A stretch of DNA of 5,784 nt from Sphingobacteriaceae bacterium. Its GTDB lineage: Bacteria > Bacteroidota > Bacteroidia > Sphingobacteriales > Sphingobacteriaceae. This document shows, piece by piece, positions 1 through 5,757 of this stretch. Positions within the stretch are counted from its first letter, which is position 1; each line of letters opens with the position of its first letter. The position numbers and the translations under genes are program-made. The notes beneath the pieces were generated by a model. It was not told the DNA's origin. It saw only the letters and a list, made by a program, of their open reading frames with translations, and did not search any database. The stretch is from positions 1-5,784 of the forward strand of contig JAIPAN010000085.1 in the NCBI GenBank assembly GCA_021740025.1, written 5' to 3'.

Positions 1-678
1 TTCCATTACCTCTTGTTTGGCTTCTTCTAGTCCGGCAACGTCGTTAAAGGTTACATTCACCTGCGATTCTTTATCAAAGAGGGTTGCTTTAGATTTTCCG
101 ATATTCGAAATCTGTCCACCACCACCACCTGCGCCGCCACCCATTTTGCGCATAATAAACAACCATATACCCACAAAAAGTAGAATGGGAACTACTATGG
201 TCATAAACCAACCCGCCCATGGACTTTCTCTGGTTTCGAAAATTAGTGGAGTACGCTGTTCTGCGGGAAGATCTTTCTCGGCCTCTCTTAATTTTGCCTG
301 AAGTGCCTGATCAGAACCCTCGGTAAAATAAAATTGTGGGCCAATATTGGGTGTTCCCAGAGAATTTTTCTTTTGAAACTCTTTGTATTTGGGTAGGCTT
401 AATCGATCTTTTTTAATGTAAACCTCTACGGTTAACAAATCTTGGTTTTTAAAGGCCACTAATTTTTCTACGTCACGGGATTTTAAAACCTCGTTTTCAA
501 ATTTTTGATAGGAAATTTGTTTTACTGTATCACTATTAAAAAAGTATTGAACCGCAAAAAGACCTAATACAATTGCAGCGTATAGCCACATAATGTTAAA
601 CCGTGGTGCTTTGGGAACAATTTTTTTTCCGGGAATTTTTTTCACCGATTTTGGTGTACTTGATTTATTTTCTTTCAT
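1..678 (-). CDS. ftsH: ATP-dependent zinc metalloprotease FtsH, N-terminal part (gene continues beyond position 1)
   Basis: FtsH is a hexameric inner-membrane AAA+ protease that extracts and degrades membrane and unfolded proteins. Translating the minus strand from the ATG at 678-676 gives 226 uninterrupted codons to the window edge. In order: a short Lys-rich cytoplasmic start (residues 1-27), a first membrane helix (about 28-47), a periplasmic domain (about 48-154), a second membrane helix (about 156-176), the Gly-rich linker MGGGAGGGGGQI (179-190), then SKATLFDKESQVNVTF and NDVAGLEEAKQEVME, the classic FtsH entry into the AAA+ domain. Walker A/B, the second region of homology and the HEXXH zinc site lie off the window, so activity cannot be judged. 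The periplasmic domain, about 107 residues, is longer than in E. coli FtsH, as I recall for Bacteroidota. The start lies 17 nt after the rsfS stop with no Shine-Dalgarno, which suggests cotranscription with rsfS. The plus-strand reading frame over this stretch is a shadow. Confidence 0.96.
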   Translation of the reverse strand, partial: MKENKSSTPKSVKKIPGKKIVPKAPRFNIMWLYAAIVLGLFAVQYFFNSDTVKQISYQKFENEVLKSRDVEKLVAFKNQDLLTVEVYIKKDRLSLPKYKEFQKKNSLGTPNIGPQFYFTEGSDQALQAKLREAEKDLPAEQRTPLIFETRESPWAGWFMTIVVPILLFVGIWLFIMRKMGGGAGGGGGQISNIGKSKATLFDKESQVNVTFNDVAGLEEAKQEVME

Positions 679-695
679 ATAATTTTGCTGAGTAA

Positions 696-1070
696 TTAAG
701 CGCTTTGGTACGATTCAATTTCTGCATCGCCCCAAAGTTCTTCTAGGCCATAAAACTGCCGTTTATCTGTTTTAAAAATATGTACAACTACATCTACATA
801 ATCTAACAAAATCCATTCTGCATGTTGTTGTCCCTCTTTTCTCCACGGATCTAATTTAAATGCTTTGTACAATTCTTCTTCAACGCTTAAAGCTATTGCA
901 CGTATTTGTGGTGCCGATTCTGCATGACAAACCACGTAATAATCTGCCACAGCCGAGTGTATATTTCTAAGATCTAAACGAACAATCTCGTTTGCCTTTT
1001 TTTCTTGCATTCCCTGAATTACTATCTCTGAAATTCGGGTTGATTCTTGAACTGCTTTAGTTTTTACCAT
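696..1070 (-). CDS. rsfS: Ribosomal silencing factor RsfS (YbeB/Iojap family)
   Basis: RsfS binds protein uL14 on the large ribosomal subunit and blocks joining with the small subunit, lowering translation in starvation or stationary phase. The 124-residue protein has the family landmarks in order: LDLRNI (32-37), ADYYVVC (42-48), QIRAIA followed by EEEL (55-67), W86 with ILLDY (87-91), DVVVHIF (93-99) and the C-terminal FYGLEELWGDA (106-116). Length is close to the E. coli protein (about 105 residues) plus short extensions at each end. The ATG at 1070-1068 is preceded by an A-rich leader without a Shine-Dalgarno. The gene is divergent from birA and is followed 17 nt later by ftsH on the same strand, a pairing I recall as common in Bacteroidota. 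Identification is by motif recall, but the pattern is distinctive. Confidence 0.95.
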   Translation of the reverse strand: MVKTKAVQESTRISEIVIQGMQEKKANEIVRLDLRNIHSAVADYYVVCHAESAPQIRAIALSVEEELYKAFKLDPWRKEGQQHAEWILLDYVDVVVHIFKTDKRQFYGLEELWGDAEIESYQSA

Positions 1071-1080
1071 TAAATAAATT

Positions 1081-1088
1081 TAGTTTTG
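1081..1088 (+). promoter_or_regulatory. Bacteroidota -7 promoter box upstream of birA
   Basis: TAGTTTTG matches the Bacteroidota primary-sigma -7 consensus TAnnTTTG at every defined position. It lies 26 nt before the birA TTG start. Transcription would begin at about 1093-1096, giving a leader of only about 20 nt. The -33 region would fall near 1057-1065, inside the first codons of divergent rsfS. There I see a T-rich run (1061-1065) but no clean TTTG. Short T-rich boxes also arise by chance in A/T-rich DNA, but the position fits the only gap in front of the birA-dsbD-pfkA cluster. Confidence 0.55.
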
Positions 1089-1114
1089 CTTGTATTAAAC
1101 TGAGGGCTTAACTC

Positions 1115-1885
1115 TTGCAAAATAACACTTTTTCAGCATTATTTATCGGTCAAAATTTGGTTAAACTTTCTAGTGTAGCCTCCACGAATAATTATTTAAA
1201 AGAACTAGTGTCAAATTCTGGGCCACTTTCCGAGGGTACTGTAATTATGGCAGGCCATCAGTTTGCCGGTAAGGGGCAGCTGCAAAATGTTTGGGAGAGC
1301 GAAGCCGGTAAAAACCTTACCATTAGTATTTTATTAAAACCAACTTTTTTAGGTATTGAGCAACAGTTTGAGCTAAACAAGGCCGTTTCTTTAGCGCTTT
1401 TAGATGTATTAAGGCCCCTATTGGGTGCTAAGGTTTCGATAAAATGGCCCAACGACATTTTAGTAGACGACAAAAAAATAGCTGGCATATTAATTGAAAA
1501 TAGTGTACAGGGTAGCCGATGGAAACAAGCCGTGGTAGGTATCGGACTAAATGTCAACCAAACTCAATTTTCTCCGAATTTGACAAGAGCCACCTCTATA
1601 AAAAATATTTTACAAACCGATTGCGATTTAAACAACGTATTGGCTAATCTTTGCGTGGCCCTGGAGAAGCGTTATTTACAAGTACGGGCGCAAAAATTTG
1701 CCAATTTACATCGCGATTACCTGCAGCATTTGTTTAAATTTGGCGAACAAAGCAAATTTCGAGTGGGCGATGAGGTAATAGAGGCCGAAATTTCGGGTGT
1801 AAGCCCCACAGGTTTATTGGAGCTACACACCTCCAGTGGAACTCAAACTTTTGGTTTTAAAGAGATTGCTTTTTGTTTTGACTAA
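1115..1885 (+). CDS. birA: Biotin--[acetyl-CoA-carboxylase] ligase, monofunctional (class I) BirA
   Basis: BirA activates biotin with ATP to biotinyl-5'-AMP and transfers it to a lysine on carrier proteins such as the acetyl-CoA carboxylase BCCP subunit. The 256-residue protein starts directly in the catalytic domain and lacks the N-terminal helix-turn-helix of E. coli BirA, so it should not act as a repressor. Visible motifs: STNNYLKE (23-30), the biotin/adenylate loop AGKGQLQNVW (51-60), KWPNDI (110-115), KKIAGILIEN (120-129) whose K121 matches E. coli K183, and VGIGLNVN (141-148). A small C-terminal SH3-like domain ends in GLLELHTSSGTQTFGFKEI. The start is TTG: an in-frame TAA lies at 1109-1111, the intervening CTC is not a start, and the first in-frame ATG (1247) would remove the STNN motif. 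Its loop reads GKGQ where E. coli has GRGR. It is the first gene of a tight cluster with dsbD and pfkA. Confidence 0.94.
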   Translation: MQNNTFSALFIGQNLVKLSSVASTNNYLKELVSNSGPLSEGTVIMAGHQFAGKGQLQNVWESEAGKNLTISILLKPTFLGIEQQFELNKAVSLALLDVLRPLLGAKVSIKWPNDILVDDKKIAGILIENSVQGSRWKQAVVGIGLNVNQTQFSPNLTRATSIKNILQTDCDLNNVLANLCVALEKRYLQVRAQKFANLHRDYLQHLFKFGEQSKFRVGDEVIEAEISGVSPTGLLELHTSSGTQTFGFKEIAFCFD

Positions 1886-1891
1886 ACAGCT

Positions 1892-3874
1892 ATGAAAAAA
1901 TTATATACCCTACTCTTGCTTTTGCTTGTTTTGCAAAGCCAAGCACAAATTGAAAATCCAGTAAAATGGAGCTATAGCGCACAAAAAACCGGCAAAAACG
2001 AAGCAAATATTCTCATAAAAGCCGACATTCAAAAAGGCTGGCACCTGTATTCTCAGTTTATAGAAGACGGTGGACCCATTCCTACTTCCTTTACTTTTAG
2101 TCCCAACAAAGATTTTAAATTGGAAGGTAAGGTGAGCGAAAGCCCCCAAGCCGTTACAGCATTTGATACCAATTTTGGGATGAAAATAGCCTGGCACGAA
2201 ACGCAAGTAACCTTTATCCAAAAAATAAAAACCACCAGTACTAAGTTTACCTTGAGGGGTGTGTTGGAGTACATGGTTTGCAACAACAACAAATGTTTAC
2301 CACCCACCGAACAGGAATTCAGCATTCTGGTTGATGTATCTGAGGCCAGTACGGTTAAACCGGTTGAGACAGCTGCCCCCAGTGCGGTAAACACTGGCCC
2401 CAAATTAGAAGAGCCAAAGACTATTGCTGGTCCCGAGAACAGCGATTCTCTTTGGGCAATTTTCATAGCCGGATTTTTAGGTGGTTTGGCGGCATTTTTT
2501 ATGCCCTGCATTTACCCCATGATTCCATTAACGGTTTCTTTCTTTACCAAGAAATCGGGCTCAAGGGCTAAAGGAATTCGCAGTGCAGTGCTTTATGGAA
2601 TTTTTATTGTGGCCATATATGTGAGTTTGGGCTTGGTAATTACCTTATTGTTTGGCACTTCGGCCTTAAACGAGGCGGCCAGTAGCGCCACCTTTAACCT
2701 CTTGTTTTTTGGCTTGCTGCTCATTTTTGCACTTTCATTTTTAGGTGCTTTTGAAATCACCTTGCCAGCAGCATTGGTTAATAAAATGGATGCAGAATCG
2801 AACAGAAGTGGTTTAATTGGATTGTTTTTTATGTCCTTTACCCTGGCACTGGTTTCTTTCTCGTGCACCGGTCCCATTATTGGCACCCTCTTGGTAGATG
2901 CCGTTTCTAAAGGAGCCTATCTTGGTCCAGCCATGGGCATGTTTGGTTTTTCACTTGCGCTAGCCATTCCATTTACGCTGTTTGCCATTTTCCCATCGTG
3001 GTTAAAAGAAATGCCCAAATCGGGCGGTTGGTTAAATACCGTAAAGGTTTCTTTGGGATTTTTAGAGTTGGCCCTAGCCTTTAAGTTTTTATCTAACGTA
3101 GATTTAGCCTACCATTGGGGGATATTGAATCGTGATATTTTCTTGATTATTTGGATCGTGATTTTTGCCTTTTGGGGTTTATACCTCTTGGGTAAAATTA
3201 AATTAGCCCACGATAGCGATATATCGTTTATCTCTTTAACCAGACTCTTATTCGCCATGCTCATATGGGGTTTTACCTTGTACATGGTTCCTGGTTTATG
3301 GGGAGCGCCGCTTAAGGCCATTAACGCCTGGTTGCCACCGGCAAGCACCCAAGAGTTCGATTTGTATAGCAAGCAATTTACGGCTAGCGTTTCTACAGAA
3401 ACAGCTACCAAGAAATACGCCAACCTATTTCATGCACCATACGGGTTAAATGCCTATTACGATTATGAGGAAGGATTGGCTGCTGCCAAACAACAAAACA
3501 AACCTGTATTACTAGATTTTACCGGATGGAGTTGTACTAATTGCCGAAAAATGGAGGCTACTGTTTGGGCCGATGCCGAAGTATTAAAACGATTAAAAAA
3601 CGACTATATCCTCATCTCTTTATATGTAGATGATAAAACCACTTTGGCCGAAAACGAAAAGTATACCTCTACCTTTAGTGGGAAAACCATTAAAACCCTA
3701 GGCCAAAAATGGAGCGATTTTCAGGCCAGCACCTTTGGCACCAATTCTCAACCGTACTACGTGTTGGTAGATACTGAGGGCAAACAATTAGTGGCACCAC
3801 AGGCATTTAATTTGGATATTAATAATTATATCCGTTTTTTAGATAGCGGTAAGGCGGCGTTTAACAAAAAATAA
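1892..3874 (+). CDS. dsbD: Thiol:disulfide interchange protein DsbD (protein-disulfide reductase)
   Basis: DsbD carries electrons from cytoplasmic thioredoxin across the inner membrane to periplasmic thiol proteins (disulfide isomerases, cytochrome c maturation). The 660-residue protein has all three family modules. A signal peptide (about 1-19) leads to a periplasmic N-terminal domain whose cysteines C130 and C135 lie in VCNNNKCLPP. After a Pro/Glu-rich linker (about 150-185) comes an eight-helix membrane domain (about 187-470) with one cysteine in each half, C206 in FMPCIYP and C325 in FSCTGP. Last is a periplasmic thioredoxin-like domain (about 520-650) with C548-T-N-C551 in DFTGWSCTNCRKME and a likely cis-proline P621. 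All six redox cysteines are present, so it should be functional. The first pair is spaced CX4C, whereas E. coli DsbD, as I recall it, has CX5C. The gene starts 6 nt after birA and ends 2 nt before pfkA, with no visible Shine-Dalgarno, so expression probably relies on the shared transcript and translational coupling. Confidence 0.95.
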   Translation: MKKLYTLLLLLLVLQSQAQIENPVKWSYSAQKTGKNEANILIKADIQKGWHLYSQFIEDGGPIPTSFTFSPNKDFKLEGKVSESPQAVTAFDTNFGMKIAWHETQVTFIQKIKTTSTKFTLRGVLEYMVCNNNKCLPPTEQEFSILVDVSEASTVKPVETAAPSAVNTGPKLEEPKTIAGPENSDSLWAIFIAGFLGGLAAFFMPCIYPMIPLTVSFFTKKSGSRAKGIRSAVLYGIFIVAIYVSLGLVITLLFGTSALNEAASSATFNLLFFGLLLIFALSFLGAFEITLPAALVNKMDAESNRSGLIGLFFMSFTLALVSFSCTGPIIGTLLVDAVSKGAYLGPAMGMFGFSLALAIPFTLFAIFPSWLKEMPKSGGWLNTVKVSLGFLELALAFKFLSNVDLAYHWGILNRDIFLIIWIVIFAFWGLYLLGKIKLAHDSDISFISLTRLLFAMLIWGFTLYMVPGLWGAPLKAINAWLPPASTQEFDLYSKQFTASVSTETATKKYANLFHAPYGLNAYYDYEEGLAAAKQQNKPVLLDFTGWSCTNCRKMEATVWADAEVLKRLKNDYILISLYVDDKTTLAENEKYTSTFSGKTIKTLGQKWSDFQASTFGTNSQPYYVLVDTEGKQLVAPQAFNLDINNYIRFLDSGKAAFNKK

Positions 3875-3876
3875 GC

Positions 3877-4854
3877 ATGAAATCAATTAAGAAAATAGGA
3901 GTTTTTACCTCAGGGGGCGATTCCCCGGGGATGAATGCAGCCATTCGGGCTGTAGTAAGAACCGGATTGTATTACAACCTCGACGTAGTGGGTATTATGA
4001 GAGGCTACGAGGGCTTAATTAACGGCGAAATTATTCCGATGGATCGCAAGTCGGTTGCCAATATTGTACAACGGGGCGGTACTATTTTAAAAACCGCTCG
4101 TAGCGATGATTTTAGAACCACAGAAGGCCGTACAAAAGCCTTTGAAAACGTGCAAAAGCACGGAATAGACGCCCTAGTAGGTATTGGCGGCGACGGTACT
4201 TTTACTGGAGCCAGCATTTTTATTGAAGAGTTTGATATTCCCATTATGGGCCTTCCGGGCACCATCGATAACGATTTAATAGGTACCGATTTTACCATTG
4301 GTTACGATACAGCCATCAACACCGTGGTAGATGCGGTAGATAAAATTCGCGATACTGCCGAATCGCACGACCGTTTGTTTATTGTAGAGGTAATGGGCCG
4401 AGATTCAGGCTTAATTGCTTTACGAAGTGGCATTGGTACCGGTGCTGAAGCCATTTTAATTCCCGAAACCAAAACCGATATCAACCATTTATTGGAGCGT
4501 TTAGAATCGGGTAGAAAAGATAAATCATCTAAAATTATCATCGTAGCCGAAGGCGACGAAGTAGGCGGTGCTTTTGTAGTAGCCAATGCGGTAAAAGAGA
4601 AATTTCCAAGTATCGATACCCGAGTATCTATTTTAGGCCACATGCAACGTGGGGGTAGCCCTTCGTGTATGGATCGTGTATTGGCTAGCCGTTTAGGCGT
4701 TGGCGCCGTAGAAGCACTTTTGGCCAACCGCAGGGGCGAAATGTTGGGTTTGGTAAACAACGAAATTCAATATACTCCATTCAAAAATGCCATTAAGCAT
4801 TTGGGTGAAGTAAATACCGATCTTCTTAAAATTGTAGATATTCTATCGTTATAA
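3877..4854 (+). CDS. pfkA: ATP-dependent 6-phosphofructokinase
   Basis: PfkA phosphorylates fructose 6-phosphate to fructose 1,6-bisphosphate, the committed step of glycolysis, in the cytoplasm as a tetramer. The 325-residue length matches bacterial PfkA (about 320). Visible motifs: the opening TSGGDSPGMNAAIR (11-24), the nucleotide-binding GGDGTFTGA (104-112), PGTIDND (127-133) with catalytic D131, sugar-phosphate contacts R166 and MGR (173-175), E225, R249, and LGHMQRGGSP (253-262) with H255 and R258. The two positions that separate ATP- from pyrophosphate-dependent enzymes are both glycine (G107 in GGDG, G128 in PGT), as in ATP-users; pyrophosphate enzymes typically have Asp and Lys there. 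The ATG lies 2 nt after the dsbD stop and nothing resembles a separate promoter, so pfkA is probably the last gene of the birA-dsbD-pfkA transcript. Whether it keeps ADP/PEP allostery cannot be told from the sequence alone. Confidence 0.97.
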   Translation: MKSIKKIGVFTSGGDSPGMNAAIRAVVRTGLYYNLDVVGIMRGYEGLINGEIIPMDRKSVANIVQRGGTILKTARSDDFRTTEGRTKAFENVQKHGIDALVGIGGDGTFTGASIFIEEFDIPIMGLPGTIDNDLIGTDFTIGYDTAINTVVDAVDKIRDTAESHDRLFIVEVMGRDSGLIALRSGIGTGAEAILIPETKTDINHLLERLESGRKDKSSKIIIVAEGDEVGGAFVVANAVKEKFPSIDTRVSILGHMQRGGSPSCMDRVLASRLGVGAVEALLANRRGEMLGLVNNEIQYTPFKNAIKHLGEVNTDLLKIVDILSL

Positions 4855-4895
4855 TCAATTTTTTGCTTTTAGTTTTTTAATTATCAAGGTTTTAC

Positions 4896-4903
4896 TATCT
4901 TTG
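4896..4903 (+). promoter_or_regulatory. Bacteroidota -7 promoter box for rpsP
   Basis: TATCTTTG is a complete match to the TAnnTTTG -7 element. A T-run at 4873-4878 lies about 17-20 nt upstream, where the TTTG-like -33 element is expected, although there is no exact TTTG there. Transcription would begin around 4908-4911, giving a leader of roughly 50 nt before the rpsP ATG at 4962. It sits in the 107-nt gap after pfkA, separating the rpsP unit from the upstream cluster. This is one of the clearest promoter candidates in the window. Confidence 0.72.
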
Positions 4904-4907
4904 TCGC

Positions 4908-4928
4908 CCCGCAGTAGGAGACTCCGGG
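4908..4928 (+). promoter_or_regulatory. Hairpin at the 5' end of the rpsP leader
   Basis: The arms CCCGCAGT (4908-4915) and ACTCCGGG (4921-4928) pair over seven of eight positions, with one C-C mismatch, around the five-base loop AGGAG (4916-4920). The stem starts almost exactly where transcription is predicted to begin. It could stabilise the 5' end of the mRNA or be part of an autoregulatory ribosomal-protein leader. It is not a terminator, because no T-run follows it. Function is inferred; only the pairing is seen. Confidence 0.5.
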
Positions 4929-4931
4929 AAA

Positions 4932-4946
4932 TATGTTGGATACATA
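4932..4946 (+). promoter_or_regulatory. Second small hairpin in the rpsP leader
   Basis: TATGT (4932-4936) and ACATA (4942-4946) form a perfect five-pair stem around the loop TGGAT (4937-4941). It begins three A residues after the first hairpin and is followed by an A-rich, unpaired stretch (4947-4961) leading to the rpsP ATG. The stem is A/T-rich and weak alone, so it may be chance. The regular layout of two pentaloop hairpins both showing GGA is the reason to record it. Confidence 0.3.
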
Positions 4947-4947
4947 A
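4933..4947 (+). other. Four-codon upstream mini-ORF (MLDT) in the rpsP leader
   Basis: ATG TTG GAT ACA TAA reads as a complete four-codon frame that overlaps hairpin 2 and ends 14 nt before the rpsP start, in a different frame from rpsP. Any ATG in an A/T-rich leader has a fair chance of meeting a stop soon, and there is no ribosome-binding signal, so translation is uncertain. If used, it would place ribosomes on the leader next to the rpsP start. Confidence 0.2.
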
Positions 4948-4961
4948 AACTTAAAAAAAAC

Positions 4962-5735
4962 ATGGCAACTAAAATCAGATTGCAAAGATTCGGTAAAAAG
5001 GGAAAACCTTTTTATCACCTAGTGGTGGCGGATTCACGTGCTCCAAGAGACGGTAAATTCATTGAGCGTATTGGTTCTTATAACCCCAATACCAACCCGG
5101 CAACCATTGACCTTAATTTCGACAAAGCCTTATCGTGGGTAAACAAAGGTGCCCAACCAACCGATACTTGTCGTGCTATCCTTTCTTACAAAGGTGTTTT
5201 GTATAAAAAACACTTAGAAGGTGGTGTTAGAAAAGGCGCCTTAACGCAAGAACAAGCAGATGCAAAATTTGCTGCTTGGTTAACTAGCAAAGACGCTCAA
5301 ATTACTGGCAAAAAAGATAGCTTAACGCAAACTAAAGAGCAAGTTAAAAAAGCTGCTTTAGCTGCAGAAGCGAAACGTAAAGAAGACAAAGCAGCTGCTA
5401 TTGAAGCAAAATATGCTGCTCCTGCTGAAGGAGAAGAAGTGGCTGTAGAAGAAGCTCCAGTAGCCGAAGAAACAGAAAACACTGAAGAAACTACTGAAGT
5501 AGCTGTTGCAGAAACAGAAGAAGTAGCAGTAGAAGAGCCGGCCACTGAAGCGGCCCCAGCTGTAGAAGAAGTTACCGAAACGGTTGAAGAAACAGTAGCA
5601 GAAGTAGCCGAGGAAGTAGTTGAAGAACCAGCTGCCGAAGAGGCCCCTGTTGCAGAAGAAGTAGTGGAAGAAGCCCCAGCAGCCGAGGAAACTCCAAGCG
5701 AAGAAGCTCCTGCCGACGAAACTCCAGCAGAGTAA
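4962..5735 (+). CDS. rpsP: Small ribosomal subunit protein bS16 with long acidic C-terminal tail
   Basis: bS16 is a 30S assembly protein that binds 16S rRNA. Residues 1-83 are the conserved core: [44 protein letters not shown], and a helix with [20 protein letters not shown] leading to GVLYKKH. E. coli S16 is only about 82 residues; this protein has 257. Residues about 84-150 form an Ala/Lys-rich, probably helical segment ([20 protein letters not shown]) of the kind I recall in Bacteroidota S16. Residues 155-257 are low-complexity Glu/Ala/Val/Pro/Thr with 39 Glu, 1 Asp and no Lys, Arg or aromatic residue. The ATG at 4962 follows an A-rich stretch without a Shine-Dalgarno and begins the conserved core exactly. 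It has its own promoter, and a strong hairpin starts 22 nt after the TAA stop. The reading frame is intact throughout the tail. Confidence 0.96.
   Translation: MATKIRLQRFGKKGKPFYHLVVADSRAPRDGKFIERIGSYNPNTNPATIDLNFDKALSWVNKGAQPTDTCRAILSYKGVLYKKHLEGGVRKGALTQEQADAKFAAWLTSKDAQITGKKDSLTQTKEQVKKAALAAEAKRKEDKAAAIEAKYAAPAEGEEVAVEEAPVAEETENTEETTEVAVAETEEVAVEEPATEAAPAVEEVTETVEETVAEVAEEVVEEPAAEEAPVAEEVVEEAPAAEETPSEEAPADETPAE
5424..5732 (+). repeat. Degenerate Glu-rich repeat encoding the acidic S16 tail
   Basis: This part of rpsP is built from loosely repeated GAA/GAG-rich units encoding variants of V-E-E-A-P-V-A-E-E and A-E-E-V-V-E-E. Copies are imperfect at the DNA level (GAA/GAG, GCT/GCC/GCA and GTA/GTG/GTT vary), so it is an aged rather than a freshly expanded tandem repeat. 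The plus strand is strongly purine-rich here. Unit gain or loss in multiples of three would change tail length without breaking the frame. Confidence 0.6.
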
Positions 5736-5757
5736 TTCTTTAAAAACCTATATTTAT

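Noticed and set aside
17..301. Plus-strand open frame of 94 codons at the left end
   Set aside because: It is the antisense shadow of ftsH; the minus-strand translation has clear FtsH motifs and the plus-strand product resembles nothing.
1118..1125. Possible -7 box for rsfS on the minus strand (TTATTTTG)
   Set aside because: It has one mismatch to TAnnTTTG and no -33-like element at the right distance; too weak to list as a feature.
2053..2511. Minus-strand open frame of 152 codons inside dsbD
   Set aside because: Shadow of a conserved gene whose cysteine and membrane motifs are all on the plus strand; no promoter or start signal.
4302..4760. Minus-strand open frame of 152 codons inside pfkA
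   Set aside because: Shadow of pfkA; its composition follows from the reverse complement of pfkA codons.
4851..4887. A/T-only inverted repeat after pfkA (ATAAT...ATTAT) as a terminator
   Set aside because: Only weak A-T pairs with a long loop and no G/C core; the overlap with the rpsP -33 region makes T-richness the simpler explanation.
4916..4920. AGGAG as the rpsP Shine-Dalgarno
   Set aside because: It lies more than 40 nt before the ATG, within a hairpin loop, too far away to position a ribosome at 4962.
4916..4941. GGA-containing loops as CsrA/RsmA binding sites
   Set aside because: CsrA is, as far as I know, generally absent from Bacteroidota, and neither loop is a full ANGGA match.
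5297..5545. Ser/Ala/Thr-rich minus-strand frame opposite the S16 tail
   Set aside because: A Ser/Ala/Thr/Val-rich product is what the reverse complement of Glu/Ala-rich codons gives; no independent coding evidence.
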